Shown here: positions 8,068 to 17,388 of the stretch, in pieces | Numbering within the stretch: position 1 is the first letter of the stretch | How the letters are laid out: the number at the start of each line of letters is the position of its first letter | From: an uncultured Spirochaetaceae bacterium | GTDB lineage: Bacteria > Spirochaetota > Spirochaetia > Sphaerochaetales > Sphaerochaetaceae | Assembly: GCA_944392985.1 (NCBI GenBank) | Contig: CALXYL010000012.1 | Span: forward strand, 1-64,000 | Direction of reading: 5' to 3' | DNA length: 64,000 bases | Position numbers and translations under genes: made by a program | Notes under the pieces: generated by a model | What the model was told of the DNA's origin: nothing | The model's input: only the letters and a program-made list of their open reading frames with translations | Database searches by the model: none

Positions 8068-10719
8068 ATGAAGGCAGTCGAACTGGCAAGGAACTACGAT
8101 CCCAAGGATTTCGAGGAAAGGATATATGAGGAGTGGAAGGCGAAGAAGGAATTCGCTCCATCCGATTCAGACAAGGAGCACTTCTCCGTCGTCATGCCGC
8201 CACCGAATGTGACAGGCATCCTCCATATGGGACATGCCCTGAACAACAGCCTTCAGGACATCATCGTCAGATACTACAGGATGCTCGGACGTCCGACGCT
8301 CTGGGTTCCGGGTACCGACCATGCCGGTATCGCTACGCAGAATGTCGTCGAGAGGCAGCTGCAGAAGGAAGGGCTGAGAAGGCAGGATCTCGGACGGGAG
8401 AAGTTCGTCGAGCGCACCTGGCTTGTCAAGGAAAAGCACCATGACATCATAAAGAAGCAGCTGGAGAAGATGGGCTGCTCCTGCGATTGGGATCATGAGC
8501 GCTTCACGATGGACGAGGGGCTTTCCCGCGCTGTAAGGGAAGCATTCGTCACCCTTTATGAAAGGGGCCTGATCTACAAGGGCAAGTATCTTGTGAACTA
8601 CTGCCCCAAGTGCGGTACAGCGCTCGCTGATGATGAGGTCGAGTATGAGAACGTCCCCGGAAAGCTCTATGATGTGAGATATCCTTACGCCGATGGCTCT
8701 GGATACATCACAGTCGCTACGACAAGGCCCGAGACGATGTTCGGTGATACCGCTGTTGCCGTTAATCCCGCCGATGAGCGCTACACGGCAGTCGTGGGAA
8801 AGGAGCTCCTGCTGCCGCTTACTGACAGAAGGATACCAATCATCACAGACAGCTTCGTCGATATGGAATTCGGCACAGGCATGGTGAAGATCACACCGGC
8901 GCATGACCCGAACGACTGGGAGTGCGGACGCCGCCATAACCTGGAGGCGATCAACCTGCTCAATCCAGACGGAACTCTCAATGACAATGTCCCTGTGAAA
9001 TACCGTGGCATGCAGGCGGAGGAGGCGAGGAAGCTCGTCGTGGAGGATCTGGAGAAGGGCGGTTATCTTGTGAAGGTCACCGACCACAGCCATGATGTCG
9101 GCCATTGTTATCGCTGCCATACGACTGTCGAGCCCTATCTTTCTGAGCAGTGGTTCGTCAGCATGAAGAGCCTTGCTGACAAGGCGCTTCAGGCATGGAG
9201 GGATGGGGATATCGTGTTCTACCCGAAACGCTGGGAGAATACCTACGTCCATTGGATGGAGACGATCCGCGACTGGTGCATCTCCCGCCAGCTCTGGTGG
9301 GGCCATCGCATCCCCGTCTGGTACTGCAATGACTGCGGGAAGATGATCGTATCGCGTACCGATCCTGATGAGTGCCCTGACTGCCACAGCCATAGCCTTA
9401 GGCAGGATGAGGATGTGCTTGACACATGGTTCTCATCGTGGCTTTGGCCGTTCTCAACGCTTGGCTGGCCTGACAGGACACCGGATATGGAGCGCTTCTT
9501 CCCGACGAATACGCTCGTCTCAGCGTATGACATCATCTTCTTCTGGATCTCCAGGATGATCATGGCGTCAGAGGAGTTCATTGGAAAAGCGCCGTTCCAT
9601 GACATCGTGATCACAGGTCTTGTCAGGGATATCCAGGGCAGGAAGATGTCGAAGTCCCTTGGCAACGGCATCGATCCGATCGAGGTCATAGACAGGTATG
9701 GTGCGGATGCGATGAAGTTCACGCTCTGCTACCTCGCTGCGCAGGGACAGGATGTGATGATCGATATGGATTCATTCCGTCTTGGCTCACGCTTTGCGAA
9801 CAAGATCTGGAACGCGACGCGCTACCTCCTGATGAACATAGAGGGAAGGAATCTCGTTGAAGTTGAGCGCTCATCGATGACTGTCATGGACAGGTGGATA
9901 TACTCGCGCTTCAATGATGCCGCCAGGACAATTTCGGAAGCCATGGCTGGGTATCGCTTCAATGAGGCGGCACAGGCTATCTACTCATTCTTCTGGAATG
10001 ATTTCTGCGACTGGTATATCGAGGCATCCAAGGGCAGGCTCCTCCACGGAAGCGATGCGGAGAAGGATGTGCAGGTCTCGATCCTGATGGACATCCTTGA
10101 GAAGAGCATGCGCCTCATGCATCCGTTCCTCTCGTTCATCACTGAGGAGATCTACCAGAAGCTGCCCAACCATAAGGGTGATGTGATCTCATCATCATAT
10201 CCTCTCTATGATGCAGCGCTTTCAGATCCAGAGGCTGATTCCCTCGTATCGCTTCTCCAGGAAGCGGCACGCCTTGTGAGGGCGGCGCGCGCCGGCCTTC
10301 AGATCGCCCCTGAGAAGAAGCTCCGCGTTGTCATAAGGACAGCTGGCAGGACGCCTTCAGCAGCATTCATGGAAGAGGAGGCAGGACTCCTTGCGTCCTT
10401 CATGTCCGCATCCTCCATCACCGTCGATACAGATGGAAGCGAGGATATAAAGGGAGCGATGCCGGCGACAGGACCTGGATTCGAGGCATTCATCTTCGTC
10501 CGCGAGGCGATAGACGTGGAACAGGAGGTGAAGAGGCTGGAAGGGGAGATAAAGAAGAACGAGGCGCTTCTGGAAGGTACTATGAAGAAGCTCTCGAATG
10601 ATAACTTCCTCTCCCATGCCCGGGCCGAGGCTGTCGAGAAGGAGAAGTCCAAGAAGGCTGAGTTCGAGGATAAGATCCAGAAGGCAAGGGAGCATATAGA
10701 GCTTCTCAGGTCATTCTGA
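8068..10719 (+). CDS. valS: Valyl-tRNA synthetase
   Basis: Class I aminoacyl-tRNA synthetase, 883 aa. The catalytic HIGH-type motif is in PPPNVTGILHMGHALN (about residues 44-59) and the KMSKS loop is GRKMSKSLGNGIDP. The editing domain carries TTRPETMFGDTAVAVNP. Cys pairs in NYCPKCGTAL and in YCNDCGK / CPDCHS suggest zinc knuckles. The C-terminus is the family's tRNA-binding coiled coil (about the last 65 residues). The start at 8068 follows GGAGG by 4 bases and matches the family; longer frames upstream run through the glgA promoter region. Monocistronic, with a terminator downstream. Confidence 0.97.
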   Translation: MKAVELARNYDPKDFEERIYEEWKAKKEFAPSDSDKEHFSVVMPPPNVTGILHMGHALNNSLQDIIVRYYRMLGRPTLWVPGTDHAGIATQNVVERQLQKEGLRRQDLGREKFVERTWLVKEKHHDIIKKQLEKMGCSCDWDHERFTMDEGLSRAVREAFVTLYERGLIYKGKYLVNYCPKCGTALADDEVEYENVPGKLYDVRYPYADGSGYITVATTRPETMFGDTAVAVNPADERYTAVVGKELLLPLTDRRIPIITDSFVDMEFGTGMVKITPAHDPNDWECGRRHNLEAINLLNPDGTLNDNVPVKYRGMQAEEARKLVVEDLEKGGYLVKVTDHSHDVGHCYRCHTTVEPYLSEQWFVSMKSLADKALQAWRDGDIVFYPKRWENTYVHWMETIRDWCISRQLWWGHRIPVWYCNDCGKMIVSRTDPDECPDCHSHSLRQDEDVLDTWFSSWLWPFSTLGWPDRTPDMERFFPTNTLVSAYDIIFFWISRMIMASEEFIGKAPFHDIVITGLVRDIQGRKMSKSLGNGIDPIEVIDRYGADAMKFTLCYLAAQGQDVMIDMDSFRLGSRFANKIWNATRYLLMNIEGRNLVEVERSSMTVMDRWIYSRFNDAARTISEAMAGYRFNEAAQAIYSFFWNDFCDWYIEASKGRLLHGSDAEKDVQVSILMDILEKSMRLMHPFLSFITEEIYQKLPNHKGDVISSSYPLYDAALSDPEADSLVSLLQEAARLVRAARAGLQIAPEKKLRVVIRTAGRTPSAAFMEEEAGLLASFMSASSITVDTDGSEDIKGAMPATGPGFEAFIFVREAIDVEQEVKRLEGEIKKNEALLEGTMKKLSNDNFLSHARAEAVEKEKSKKAEFEDKIQKAREHIELLRSF

Positions 10720-10726
10720 AGCCGTG

Positions 10727-10752
10727 CCCCGTCCGCTTGTGGCGGGGTTTTC
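10727..10752 (+). terminator. valS terminator
   Basis: CCCCG pairs with CGGGG around an internal CC/GG pair, followed by TTTT, 8 bases after the valS stop. Confidence 0.75.
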
Positions 10753-10827
10753 CCTTGCCTTCCTGATAGGTGTAAAGTTCCTTCGTCATGGACAGGGTTG
10801 TTGATGTATAATCCTTCGGAGGAACGG

Positions 10828-11571
10828 GTGAAAGGCATGTATGATCTGGTTGTCATTGATGATGAAGCAGTAATCAGGGAGAGCATTGTCTCCCTGTTTC
10901 CCTGGCATGATCTGGGCTTCCATATTTCCCGCACCTTCGATAATGGTCTAAAGGCGATGGCCAGCATCTGCCAGACACCGCCTGACGCGATCCTCTCCGA
11001 TATAAGGATGCCGATGATGACTGGTCTTGACCTGCTGAAGGAGATCAATGCGAGGAAGCTCCGCGTGCCTGTCGTCCTTCTGAGCGCCTATGCGGATTTC
11101 TCCTATGCTCAGGAAGCCATAGGGTGCGGGGCTTTCGATTATATAGTCAAGCCTGTCTCAGTAAGGGAGATGAAGGATGTGTTCAGCCGTCTTTCCAAGC
11201 GTCTTGACCAGGGAAAAAGGATGACCCCAGCCCTTCCCGCGGATGATATCCGATCAGCATTCGGACAATACATCGCTGACAGCCTTGCCGACGCCTCCCT
11301 GCAGGAGTTCGCGGCCTCCTGCTCCATATCCTCCGAGGAGGCTGCTGAGCGCATCGAGCATGAATTCGGCATGCCTTTCAGGGCTCTTGTCCTGGAGATG
11401 CGCATGGAGAAGGCAACACAGATGCTTGGAGTGTTCGGCATGCGTGTTTCAGAGATCGCTGAAAGCCTTGGCTACTGCAATGTCGGGAATTTCACAAGGG
11501 CATTCAAGCAGTACCATGGGATAGGGCCGATGGAATGGCGGAGAAGGAAGAATGACGGTATTCATAGTTGA
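10828..11571 (+). CDS. Response regulator, receiver plus AraC-type DNA-binding domain (YesN-like)
   Basis: The N-terminal receiver domain has the acidic pair in VVIDDEAVIRES, the phospho-acceptor Asp in AILSDIRMP and the conserved Lys in DYIVKPVS. The C-terminal third is an AraC-type domain whose second helix-turn-helix is VSEIAESLGYCNVGNFTRAF. The start is set at GTG 10828 because GGAGG lies 5 bases upstream; ATG at 10837 or an upstream in-frame start at 10798 are alternatives. A second regulator and a sensor kinase follow with overlaps. By family precedent it activates sugar-import genes when phosphorylated, most likely the importer at 16.0-19.1 kb. Confidence 0.9.
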   Translation: MKGMYDLVVIDDEAVIRESIVSLFPWHDLGFHISRTFDNGLKAMASICQTPPDAILSDIRMPMMTGLDLLKEINARKLRVPVVLLSAYADFSYAQEAIGCGAFDYIVKPVSVREMKDVFSRLSKRLDQGKRMTPALPADDIRSAFGQYIADSLADASLQEFAASCSISSEEAAERIEHEFGMPFRALVLEMRMEKATQMLGVFGMRVSEIAESLGYCNVGNFTRAFKQYHGIGPMEWRRRKNDGIHS

Positions 11572-12223
11572 TGATGAGGCTTATATCAGGGAGAGCCTGC
11601 TGGAGCTTGTCAGGTGGAAGGATATCGGGGTGGACACAGTGAAGGCCTTTCCCGGTTCGCTTAGCGCATTGGAAGAGGCATCTGCATGCACGCCCGATGT
11701 CATCATCTCGGATATCAGGATGCCGGACATGGACGGGCTTGAGTTCGCTGCAAAGGTCGCCCGGATATGCCCTGAGACGCGTTTCGTGATTCTGACCGGC
11801 TATCCAGACTTCTCATATGCGAGGACGGCTCTGAGAAACGGCGTCATAAGGTACCTGGTGAAGCCCGTTTCCCCCGCGGTGATAGAAAGCACCGTTGCAG
11901 AGCTTTCCCATGGTCATGATGAGGAACCGGCGGTGAAGAGCATCAGCTGTCTTGTCCGGGGATACATCAGCCAGTACCTAGGCTCTGCCTCCCTTAACGA
12001 GGCCGCATCAAGCCTTGGAATGAGTCCCAATCATGTCGCTTCCGCGGTCAGGAAGGAGACGGGGATGACGTTCTCGCAGATCCTTCATGAGGAGAGGATG
12101 AGACGTGCTTCGGAGATGATCAGGAATGGAAGCAGCCGTAATGAAGCCATGGCTGCAGTCGGGTACTCCGATCCCAAGAGCTTCCGCAGGGCTTTCTCGG
12201 AGTATGAGGAAGGACGGGCATGA
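11552..12223 (+). CDS. Second response regulator with short AraC-type domain
   Basis: A 223-aa receiver-plus-AraC protein overlapping the previous gene by 20 bp. The receiver has FIVDDEAYIRES, phospho-acceptor Asp in VIISDIRMPDMDG and Lys in YLVKPVSP. The DNA-binding part (about residues 125-220) is shorter than a standard AraC domain, but both helix-turn-helix units can be traced (ASLNEAASSLGMSPNHVAS and NEAMAAVGYSDPKSFRRAF). Its coding start sits inside the previous gene and its stop overlaps the kinase start (ATGA), so all three should be made together. It could share the kinase with its neighbour or form mixed dimers; this is inference. Confidence 0.88.
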   Translation: MTVFIVDDEAYIRESLLELVRWKDIGVDTVKAFPGSLSALEEASACTPDVIISDIRMPDMDGLEFAAKVARICPETRFVILTGYPDFSYARTALRNGVIRYLVKPVSPAVIESTVAELSHGHDEEPAVKSISCLVRGYISQYLGSASLNEAASSLGMSPNHVASAVRKETGMTFSQILHEERMRRASEMIRNGSSRNEAMAAVGYSDPKSFRRAFSEYEEGRA

Positions 12224-14034
12224 GGCAGGGAGCATACTATGAGCCGGTGAGGCTGGTGAGACGGCATTTCCTGCGCACATTCCTCCATTTCATGATGATG
12301 AGCATCCTCCCGATGGCCTGTATCTTCCTTGCGTATTCGATCTACTACATCCCAAAGGAGAGCTCGAACATCGAGCGGAGCTCGCTCAATTCACTTTCTG
12401 GGTTGCAGGAGACGATATCATTGGTGTTCAACGATACGTCTAAGGTGACGAATATCCTCGATTCGATGAATGATATCGATGTGCTTCATCGGATGTTCTC
12501 CTCTCCAAGCCCGGGGCAGTTCGAGGATTATGATGAATTCTCCGTCTGCAAGCAGCTCGCGAACTACATGAATGCCATCGTCAACTCACGCACGTACATT
12601 GAGTCGATATATGTTTACTATCCCAACGGGAAGCATGCGTACCTTACGAACCAGATGAATATCTGGAACGATGAGACATCCCTCGATCCCGGATGGATGG
12701 AAAGCATCCCTGTCAACAGGCGCTACAGCATCTCCCGACGCAGGATACCAGGAAACAACTATGACACGCTGACGGTGATGGAACGGAGCAGCAGGGGCTT
12801 CTATGTCGCTGTGAATTTCGACATGCTTTTCTTCGAGAGGCTCCTGACAATGCTCAACCCTGTGGAAGGGCAGAGCATACTCCTCGTTGACAGGCTGGGC
12901 GATATACTCGCCGCGGAATTCGCTTCATCTGTCTCACGTGAGGACAGGGCACTTGTTGCGGAGAGCATCTCGGAGGCAGTTGAAGCGGCTTCGGGGATGA
13001 ATGTCAGCCGTGAGCTTTCCGGGTTCACTGTGTTCTTTGAGTACATGGATGATTTCGGCATCCTCTGCATCACTGCAATCGCCGACAGGGATCTGTTTTC
13101 CCATATCTACGATCTTCTGAGGATCATGGTTGTGGCAATCGCGCTTTGCAGCATAGCCTCTGTTGCTATATCGTTGGGGGAATCGTATTCAGTGACACGG
13201 CGGCTCAAGGAAATCGCGGATCTTTTCGACGATGCAAGGAAGGGCAGGGATACCCATGAGGGAAGGACCCGCGGGAATGATATCTACCAGTACATCTATG
13301 ACCATCTGATCAGGACGTTCATCAGGAATGAGTACACGAGGATCGCCCTTGATGAGAAGGAGATTGAGGCGAAGTATCTTGAGCTATCGGCCCTTCAGTA
13401 CCAGATAAATCCCCATTTCCTCTACAACTCCCTGCAGATGATAGATTTCGAGGTGCTGCGTGATGTAGGAAGGCCATGTGCGGCGAACAGCATGATCGAG
13501 GATCTTTCTCGCTTCCTGCAGTATTCTCTCCGGAATCCGGAGGCATCGGTAATGCTCTCGGCGGAGGTGGATGCAACCAAGCTGTACACGAACCTGATGA
13601 AGAGCAGGATGGGGGATCGCCTTGCATTCGAGTGGGAAATCGATGACGACGCAATGGATGTCGAGGTTCCGAAGCTGATCATCCAGCCGCTTGTCGAGAA
13701 CTCGATACAGCATGGCATGGCGGGTGATTCCTCCGATCTCTGCATAAGCATCACTGTCAGCGTGGAAGGAAAGTCCGTCCGTATCGCTGTCAGGGACAAT
13801 GGTTCCGGCGTATCGTCCTCCTCCCTTGCTGAGCTGAGGGGGAACCTTGTCTCGGATTCAGCAATGACAGAGAGCCATATCGGGCTGAGGAATGTGGTTC
13901 GCCGTCTCCGGCTGCGCTATGGTCAGTCATTCCAGTGTTCTGTTGACAGCACGGAGGGAAGGGGCTTCGAGGTGGTTTTCATCATTCCTGATGTGGAAAA
14001 TGCGGAGGAAGGCAGCGATGATGAATGGAATTGA
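12220..14034 (+). CDS. YesM-type sensor histidine kinase
   Basis: A 604-aa inner-membrane kinase of the His_kinase (PF06580) class. A membrane helix lies at about residues 20-43 and another at about 298-320, flanking an extracytoplasmic sensor domain of about 250 residues. The phosphorylated His is in YQINPHFLYNSLQM (about residue 398). The ATPase domain has the N-box QPLVENSIQHG (about 488) and DNGSGVSSSS. The start overlaps the second regulator's stop. In Bacillus the YesM/YesN family controls uptake genes for pectin-derived oligosaccharides; that precedent, not the sequence itself, suggests the ligand class. Confidence 0.92.
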   Translation: MRQGAYYEPVRLVRRHFLRTFLHFMMMSILPMACIFLAYSIYYIPKESSNIERSSLNSLSGLQETISLVFNDTSKVTNILDSMNDIDVLHRMFSSPSPGQFEDYDEFSVCKQLANYMNAIVNSRTYIESIYVYYPNGKHAYLTNQMNIWNDETSLDPGWMESIPVNRRYSISRRRIPGNNYDTLTVMERSSRGFYVAVNFDMLFFERLLTMLNPVEGQSILLVDRLGDILAAEFASSVSREDRALVAESISEAVEAASGMNVSRELSGFTVFFEYMDDFGILCITAIADRDLFSHIYDLLRIMVVAIALCSIASVAISLGESYSVTRRLKEIADLFDDARKGRDTHEGRTRGNDIYQYIYDHLIRTFIRNEYTRIALDEKEIEAKYLELSALQYQINPHFLYNSLQMIDFEVLRDVGRPCAANSMIEDLSRFLQYSLRNPEASVMLSAEVDATKLYTNLMKSRMGDRLAFEWEIDDDAMDVEVPKLIIQPLVENSIQHGMAGDSSDLCISITVSVEGKSVRIAVRDNGSGVSSSSLAELRGNLVSDSAMTESHIGLRNVVRRLRLRYGQSFQCSVDSTEGRGFEVVFIIPDVENAEEGSDDEWN

Positions 14035-15457
14035 CTGGACTAACTGCTCTCCTTGCGAGGCAGGAATCAGATCTGAGAGTATTTCCGAGGCACTTGATTT
14101 CCTGGAAAGCCATATGATCCCGATGCATTCCCTGCTCGTCATAAGGGGAGGGAAGGCTGCCGTTGAAGCATATTGGGAGCCATATCATGCCAGAACGCTG
14201 CACCGCATGTTCTCCGTGACGAAGAGCCTTGTCTCCCTTGCTGCTGGAGTTCTTGTGTCAGATGGCCGTATCTCCCTTGATGACAAGGTCCTGGATTTCT
14301 TCCTAGGGACTGCAGTCCCTGATCGCTTCCGAATCCTGACGCTCCGCCATATGCTGAGCATGCGCACATGCCATAGCCGTGCCTCGCATAAGCTGGTTCC
14401 CGGTTCAAGCTACACCGGTTCGTATTCCGACGACTGGGTTGGATCATTCTTCCGCACTATCGATGGCGATCATCAGCCTGGCACATTCTTCTCCTATGAT
14501 GATACGGCTGCCCATGTCGTTGGAGCGATCGTCGAGAAGGTTTCCAGAATGGATCTGATCTCCTTCATGAGAAGCACTTTCCTCAAGGATGTGTCATTCT
14601 CCCAGGATGCATACATCATGAAGGAGGGAACAGGTGTATCGAAGGGGAACTCCGGCCTGATGGCAAGGCCGCGTGATCTTGCGGAACTGGCGTACAGGGT
14701 CGGGAAGAGAAGCCTTCATGGCGTCTCTGGGGAATATATCGATGAGGCGCTTTCGTTCCAGGCTGACACTTCAGAAGGCACGCAGGACGGGGTATCTGCA
14801 TTCCGTCATGGCTATGGTTACTTCTTCTGGCTCATTGATGGAGGATGGGCGATGTATGGCAATGGCGGGCAGCTCGTCCTGTCCTACCCGGATGAGGATC
14901 TATTGGTTGTCACGACAGCCGACGTGCAGGCCATCCAAGGGGGCACTGGAAGCATAATGGATGCTGTCCAGATCATCAGGAAGGGAGTCGGGAACAAGGA
15001 AGTGGGTGATGAAAAAGCCCTGATGGATCGCATCAGCTCGCTTTCGCTGATCCATGTATCTGGTTCTCCGGTGCCTTCTGGGGCATGGCGATACGGATGC
15101 CTTTCCGCCGCTGTGGATGGTGGAAGCATTTCCATCAGCCTGGGAAAAGAAGAAGGTCGCATCTCCATCGTGCGTGGCTCCCATCGTATCGGGTTCATCT
15201 TCGGATACTGCAGGAATGCAGCAGGGCCTGTAGAGGGGATTGCCGGATACACTGCCGCGGCATCGGGAGCTTGGAAGGAAGATGATACATTGGTGATCCT
15301 TTCCCAGTTCATGGGAGAGGAGATCGGAAGCCTCTCGGTGAGGGTCTCGATCCAAGGGGAAATGATAACGGTGACATCGAAGCTCTGCGGAGAGCTCAGC
15401 TTCACAGGGTTCAGCTTCACAGCAGAAGGAGGGATGCAGGAATGGACGGAGGAATAG
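14018..15457 (+). CDS. Serine hydrolase of the beta-lactamase/esterase family (PF00144)
   Basis: A 479-aa protein with the SxxK active-site motif in RMFSVTKSLVSL (about residues 62-73), the second motif as SYDDT where YxN is more usual, and a later HGYGYFFWL region typical of family-VIII esterases and related hydrolases. There is no signal peptide, so it is predicted cytoplasmic, unlike true beta-lactamases. The last roughly 110 residues form an extra beta-rich domain. The start overlaps the kinase gene by 17 bp, and GGAGG lies 9 bases before it. Its place in a sugar-sensing operon suggests deesterification of imported oligosaccharides, but the substrate is unknown. Confidence 0.85.
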   Translation: MMNGIDWTNCSPCEAGIRSESISEALDFLESHMIPMHSLLVIRGGKAAVEAYWEPYHARTLHRMFSVTKSLVSLAAGVLVSDGRISLDDKVLDFFLGTAVPDRFRILTLRHMLSMRTCHSRASHKLVPGSSYTGSYSDDWVGSFFRTIDGDHQPGTFFSYDDTAAHVVGAIVEKVSRMDLISFMRSTFLKDVSFSQDAYIMKEGTGVSKGNSGLMARPRDLAELAYRVGKRSLHGVSGEYIDEALSFQADTSEGTQDGVSAFRHGYGYFFWLIDGGWAMYGNGGQLVLSYPDEDLLVVTTADVQAIQGGTGSIMDAVQIIRKGVGNKEVGDEKALMDRISSLSLIHVSGSPVPSGAWRYGCLSAAVDGGSISISLGKEEGRISIVRGSHRIGFIFGYCRNAAGPVEGIAGYTAAASGAWKEDDTLVILSQFMGEEIGSLSVRVSIQGEMITVTSKLCGELSFTGFSFTAEGGMQEWTEE

Positions 15458-15849
15458 GGAAGTACAGCAGCGAAAAGGCTGGATACAGCACGCTTTTCAG
15501 ATCATCGGGAACATGGAAGATCGCAGTGAGCAACGCACCTGCAAGGGAGGAGGTGCATAGCATCTCCAGGCATTTCCAGACAGATGAATCATTCATCCTG
15601 CTTGAAGGAGGAGGATATCTCATCACTGCGGAAGTCTCAGAGGATGGGATTTCTTTCCATGCAGAGCGCCTGGAGAGGAACACAGTGTACAACATCCCTC
15701 CATCGGTATGGCATGCCCATATGTGGGATGCCGGCACCAAAGTCCTCATTGTCGAGGACAGCGACACCGGAAGCTCCAATTCAGAGGAGAGGGAACTGAC
15801 GGAAGAGGAAGAATGCGAAATTTTATCTATGATTAAGATGGTTGAATAA
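15442..15849 (+). CDS. Small cupin-fold protein
   Basis: A 135-aa cytoplasmic protein with a single predicted cupin barrel: FQTDESFILLEGGGYLI in the first half and VYNIPPSVWHAHMWDAGTKV in the second. Only the WHAH histidines of the usual metal set are evident, so metal binding is uncertain. The acidic tail is SEERELTEEEE. The start overlaps the serine-hydrolase gene by 16 bp. Cupins beside sugar genes often isomerise or bind sugar acids, but I cannot assign a reaction. Confidence 0.7.
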   Translation: MDGGIGKYSSEKAGYSTLFRSSGTWKIAVSNAPAREEVHSISRHFQTDESFILLEGGGYLITAEVSEDGISFHAERLERNTVYNIPPSVWHAHMWDAGTKVLIVEDSDTGSSNSEERELTEEEECEILSMIKMVE

Positions 15850-15895
15850 GTATTTTGATGTATTAAAAATAAATTAGGAGAAGAATATCCTTGAC

Positions 15896-15932
15896 GGCAT
15901 ATGCGGGATCCTGCATATGCCTCTTTCTTTCT
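15896..15932 (+). terminator. Terminator after the regulator/hydrolase/cupin operon
   Basis: A perfect 9-bp stem (GGCATATGC / GCATATGCC) with an 8-base loop is followed by TCTTTCTTTCT. It separates the signalling operon from the importer operon, whose start lies about 100 bases downstream. Confidence 0.75.
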
Positions 15933-16028
15933 GTGTCCACACCGCATTGATGTGATAAATTTTAGTGTCTGGACGTACCTTGTAGGCACGCTGGGGGTGT
16001 AGGAACATAGCTTCAAAGGAGGACGACA

Positions 16029-17333
16029 ATGAGAAAAGCACTCTCTGTCGCAATGGTTATCGCGCTTCTGCTGTGCTCGTTCCAGGTATTTGCTGGCGGC
16101 GCGGGGGAATCATCATCGGATGATGGAGTAACGACAATACGTGTCGCTTGGTGGGGAGGAGACGCCAGGCATAAGGCAATGCTTGATATGATCGCAGCAT
16201 TTGAGGCTGAGAACCCTGATATCAAGGTGGAGCCTGAGTATTCTGCTTTCGCCCAGTATGGCGATAAGTTCTTCATCCAGCTGACATCGGGCGCGGCACC
16301 GGATGTAATGGCTGTTGACCAGCCGTGGTGCGCAACAGCGGTTCAGCAGGGAGATTTCTTCCTTGATCTTTCACCGTATGCTGAGCAGCTCCAGATCGAT
16401 ACATTCGATGACTACCTCATCGATAACTACAGCTACTTCAATGACAAGCTGCTGTTCCTGCCTATCGGAATCAATGGAATGGGCTCCCTTGTCGACACAG
16501 AGATCCTCTCCCAGTTCGGTTTTGACATCAACGATAAGGACTTCACATGGGATGATATGTTCGCTCTGGCGGAGAAGGTCCATGCGGCGAATCCTGACTG
16601 GTATCTCTGCTGCACGGATTCCAAGCAGGCGGCACTTTATTATGCAAGGGTCTATCTGAGGCAGCTTACCGGACGCCAGCTCATCAATGATGATGGAACG
16701 ATGGGATGCACGAGAGAGGAGCTTTCAGAGGCACTTGAGCTTGTCGACAGGTGCTATAAGGAGAACGTGTTCCAGCCAATCACGATAAGCGCTGTCTACA
16801 ACAACACGATGACGCAGAATCCTGACTGGCTCAACAGGAAGATGTTCATGATCCTCGGAAGGACATCCGTCATGACGGAGACAGCTTCCAGGCGTGAGAT
16901 CGATGGACACTATACGACAACCGGTTACGTCATGCCACAGCTTGAGGGCGGTGTCGAGTCCGGCATCGAGGTCCGCCCTGTCACGCTGTATGCAGTCAAC
17001 AAGGAGACCAGGAATCCTGATGCAGCTGTACGCTTCCTTGAATTCATGTTCACAACCGAAGCGGCTGCCAAGGCAATCGGTTCCAACTACTCAGTACCAG
17101 CGCGCGAGGAGAGCCGTGGTTACGTCGCTGATGTCCTTGATCCAAGCGCAATCGAGAATGTCGAGTATTCGCTCGCAAATGCAGGCAGCACTCTCAATGC
17201 ATGGTCTGGCAACTCAGAGGTAGAGGCGCTCTTCACCGAGATAATGGAGAAGATCGCATACGGCCAGTATGATTCAATGCTTGAAGCTGCTGATGAGATC
17301 ATCGAACGCATAGGGATGATCGTCACGAACTGA
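16029..17333 (+). CDS. Sugar ABC transporter, periplasmic binding protein (locus A)
   Basis: A 434-aa family-1 extracellular solute-binding protein. The N-terminus is a signal peptide that should be cut after VFA, leaving GGAGESSSDDG; there is no proper lipobox, as in many spirochaetal binding proteins. The mature protein begins with IRVAWWGGDARHKAMLDMI, typical of the YesO/MalE-like group. GGAGG lies before the ATG. A strong hairpin follows, then two permeases. Together with the YesM/YesN-type kinase upstream this resembles a Yes-type importer of plant-wall oligosaccharides; the ligand is inference. Confidence 0.92.
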   Translation: MRKALSVAMVIALLLCSFQVFAGGAGESSSDDGVTTIRVAWWGGDARHKAMLDMIAAFEAENPDIKVEPEYSAFAQYGDKFFIQLTSGAAPDVMAVDQPWCATAVQQGDFFLDLSPYAEQLQIDTFDDYLIDNYSYFNDKLLFLPIGINGMGSLVDTEILSQFGFDINDKDFTWDDMFALAEKVHAANPDWYLCCTDSKQAALYYARVYLRQLTGRQLINDDGTMGCTREELSEALELVDRCYKENVFQPITISAVYNNTMTQNPDWLNRKMFMILGRTSVMTETASRREIDGHYTTTGYVMPQLEGGVESGIEVRPVTLYAVNKETRNPDAAVRFLEFMFTTEAAAKAIGSNYSVPAREESRGYVADVLDPSAIENVEYSLANAGSTLNAWSGNSEVEALFTEIMEKIAYGQYDSMLEAADEIIERIGMIVTN

Positions 17334-17345
17334 CCTACTTTTCCG

Positions 17346-17373
17346 GGTGCGGGGGCAGTGATGCCTCCGTACC
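17346..17373 (+). promoter_or_regulatory. Intercistronic stem-loop after the binding-protein gene
   Basis: GGTGCGGGGGCA (17346-17357), loop GTGA, TGCCTCCGTACC (17362-17373): a 12-bp stem with two G-T pairs and no following U-run. It is likely to stabilise the upstream message or reduce readthrough so that binding protein exceeds permease. Confidence 0.55.
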
Positions 17374-17388
17374 ATCATAGGGTTCCAT

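Noticed and set aside
14018-15457. Antibiotic-inactivating class C beta-lactamase
   Set aside because: No signal peptide, YxN replaced by YDD, no clear KTG motif, and the gene lies within a sugar-sensing operon.
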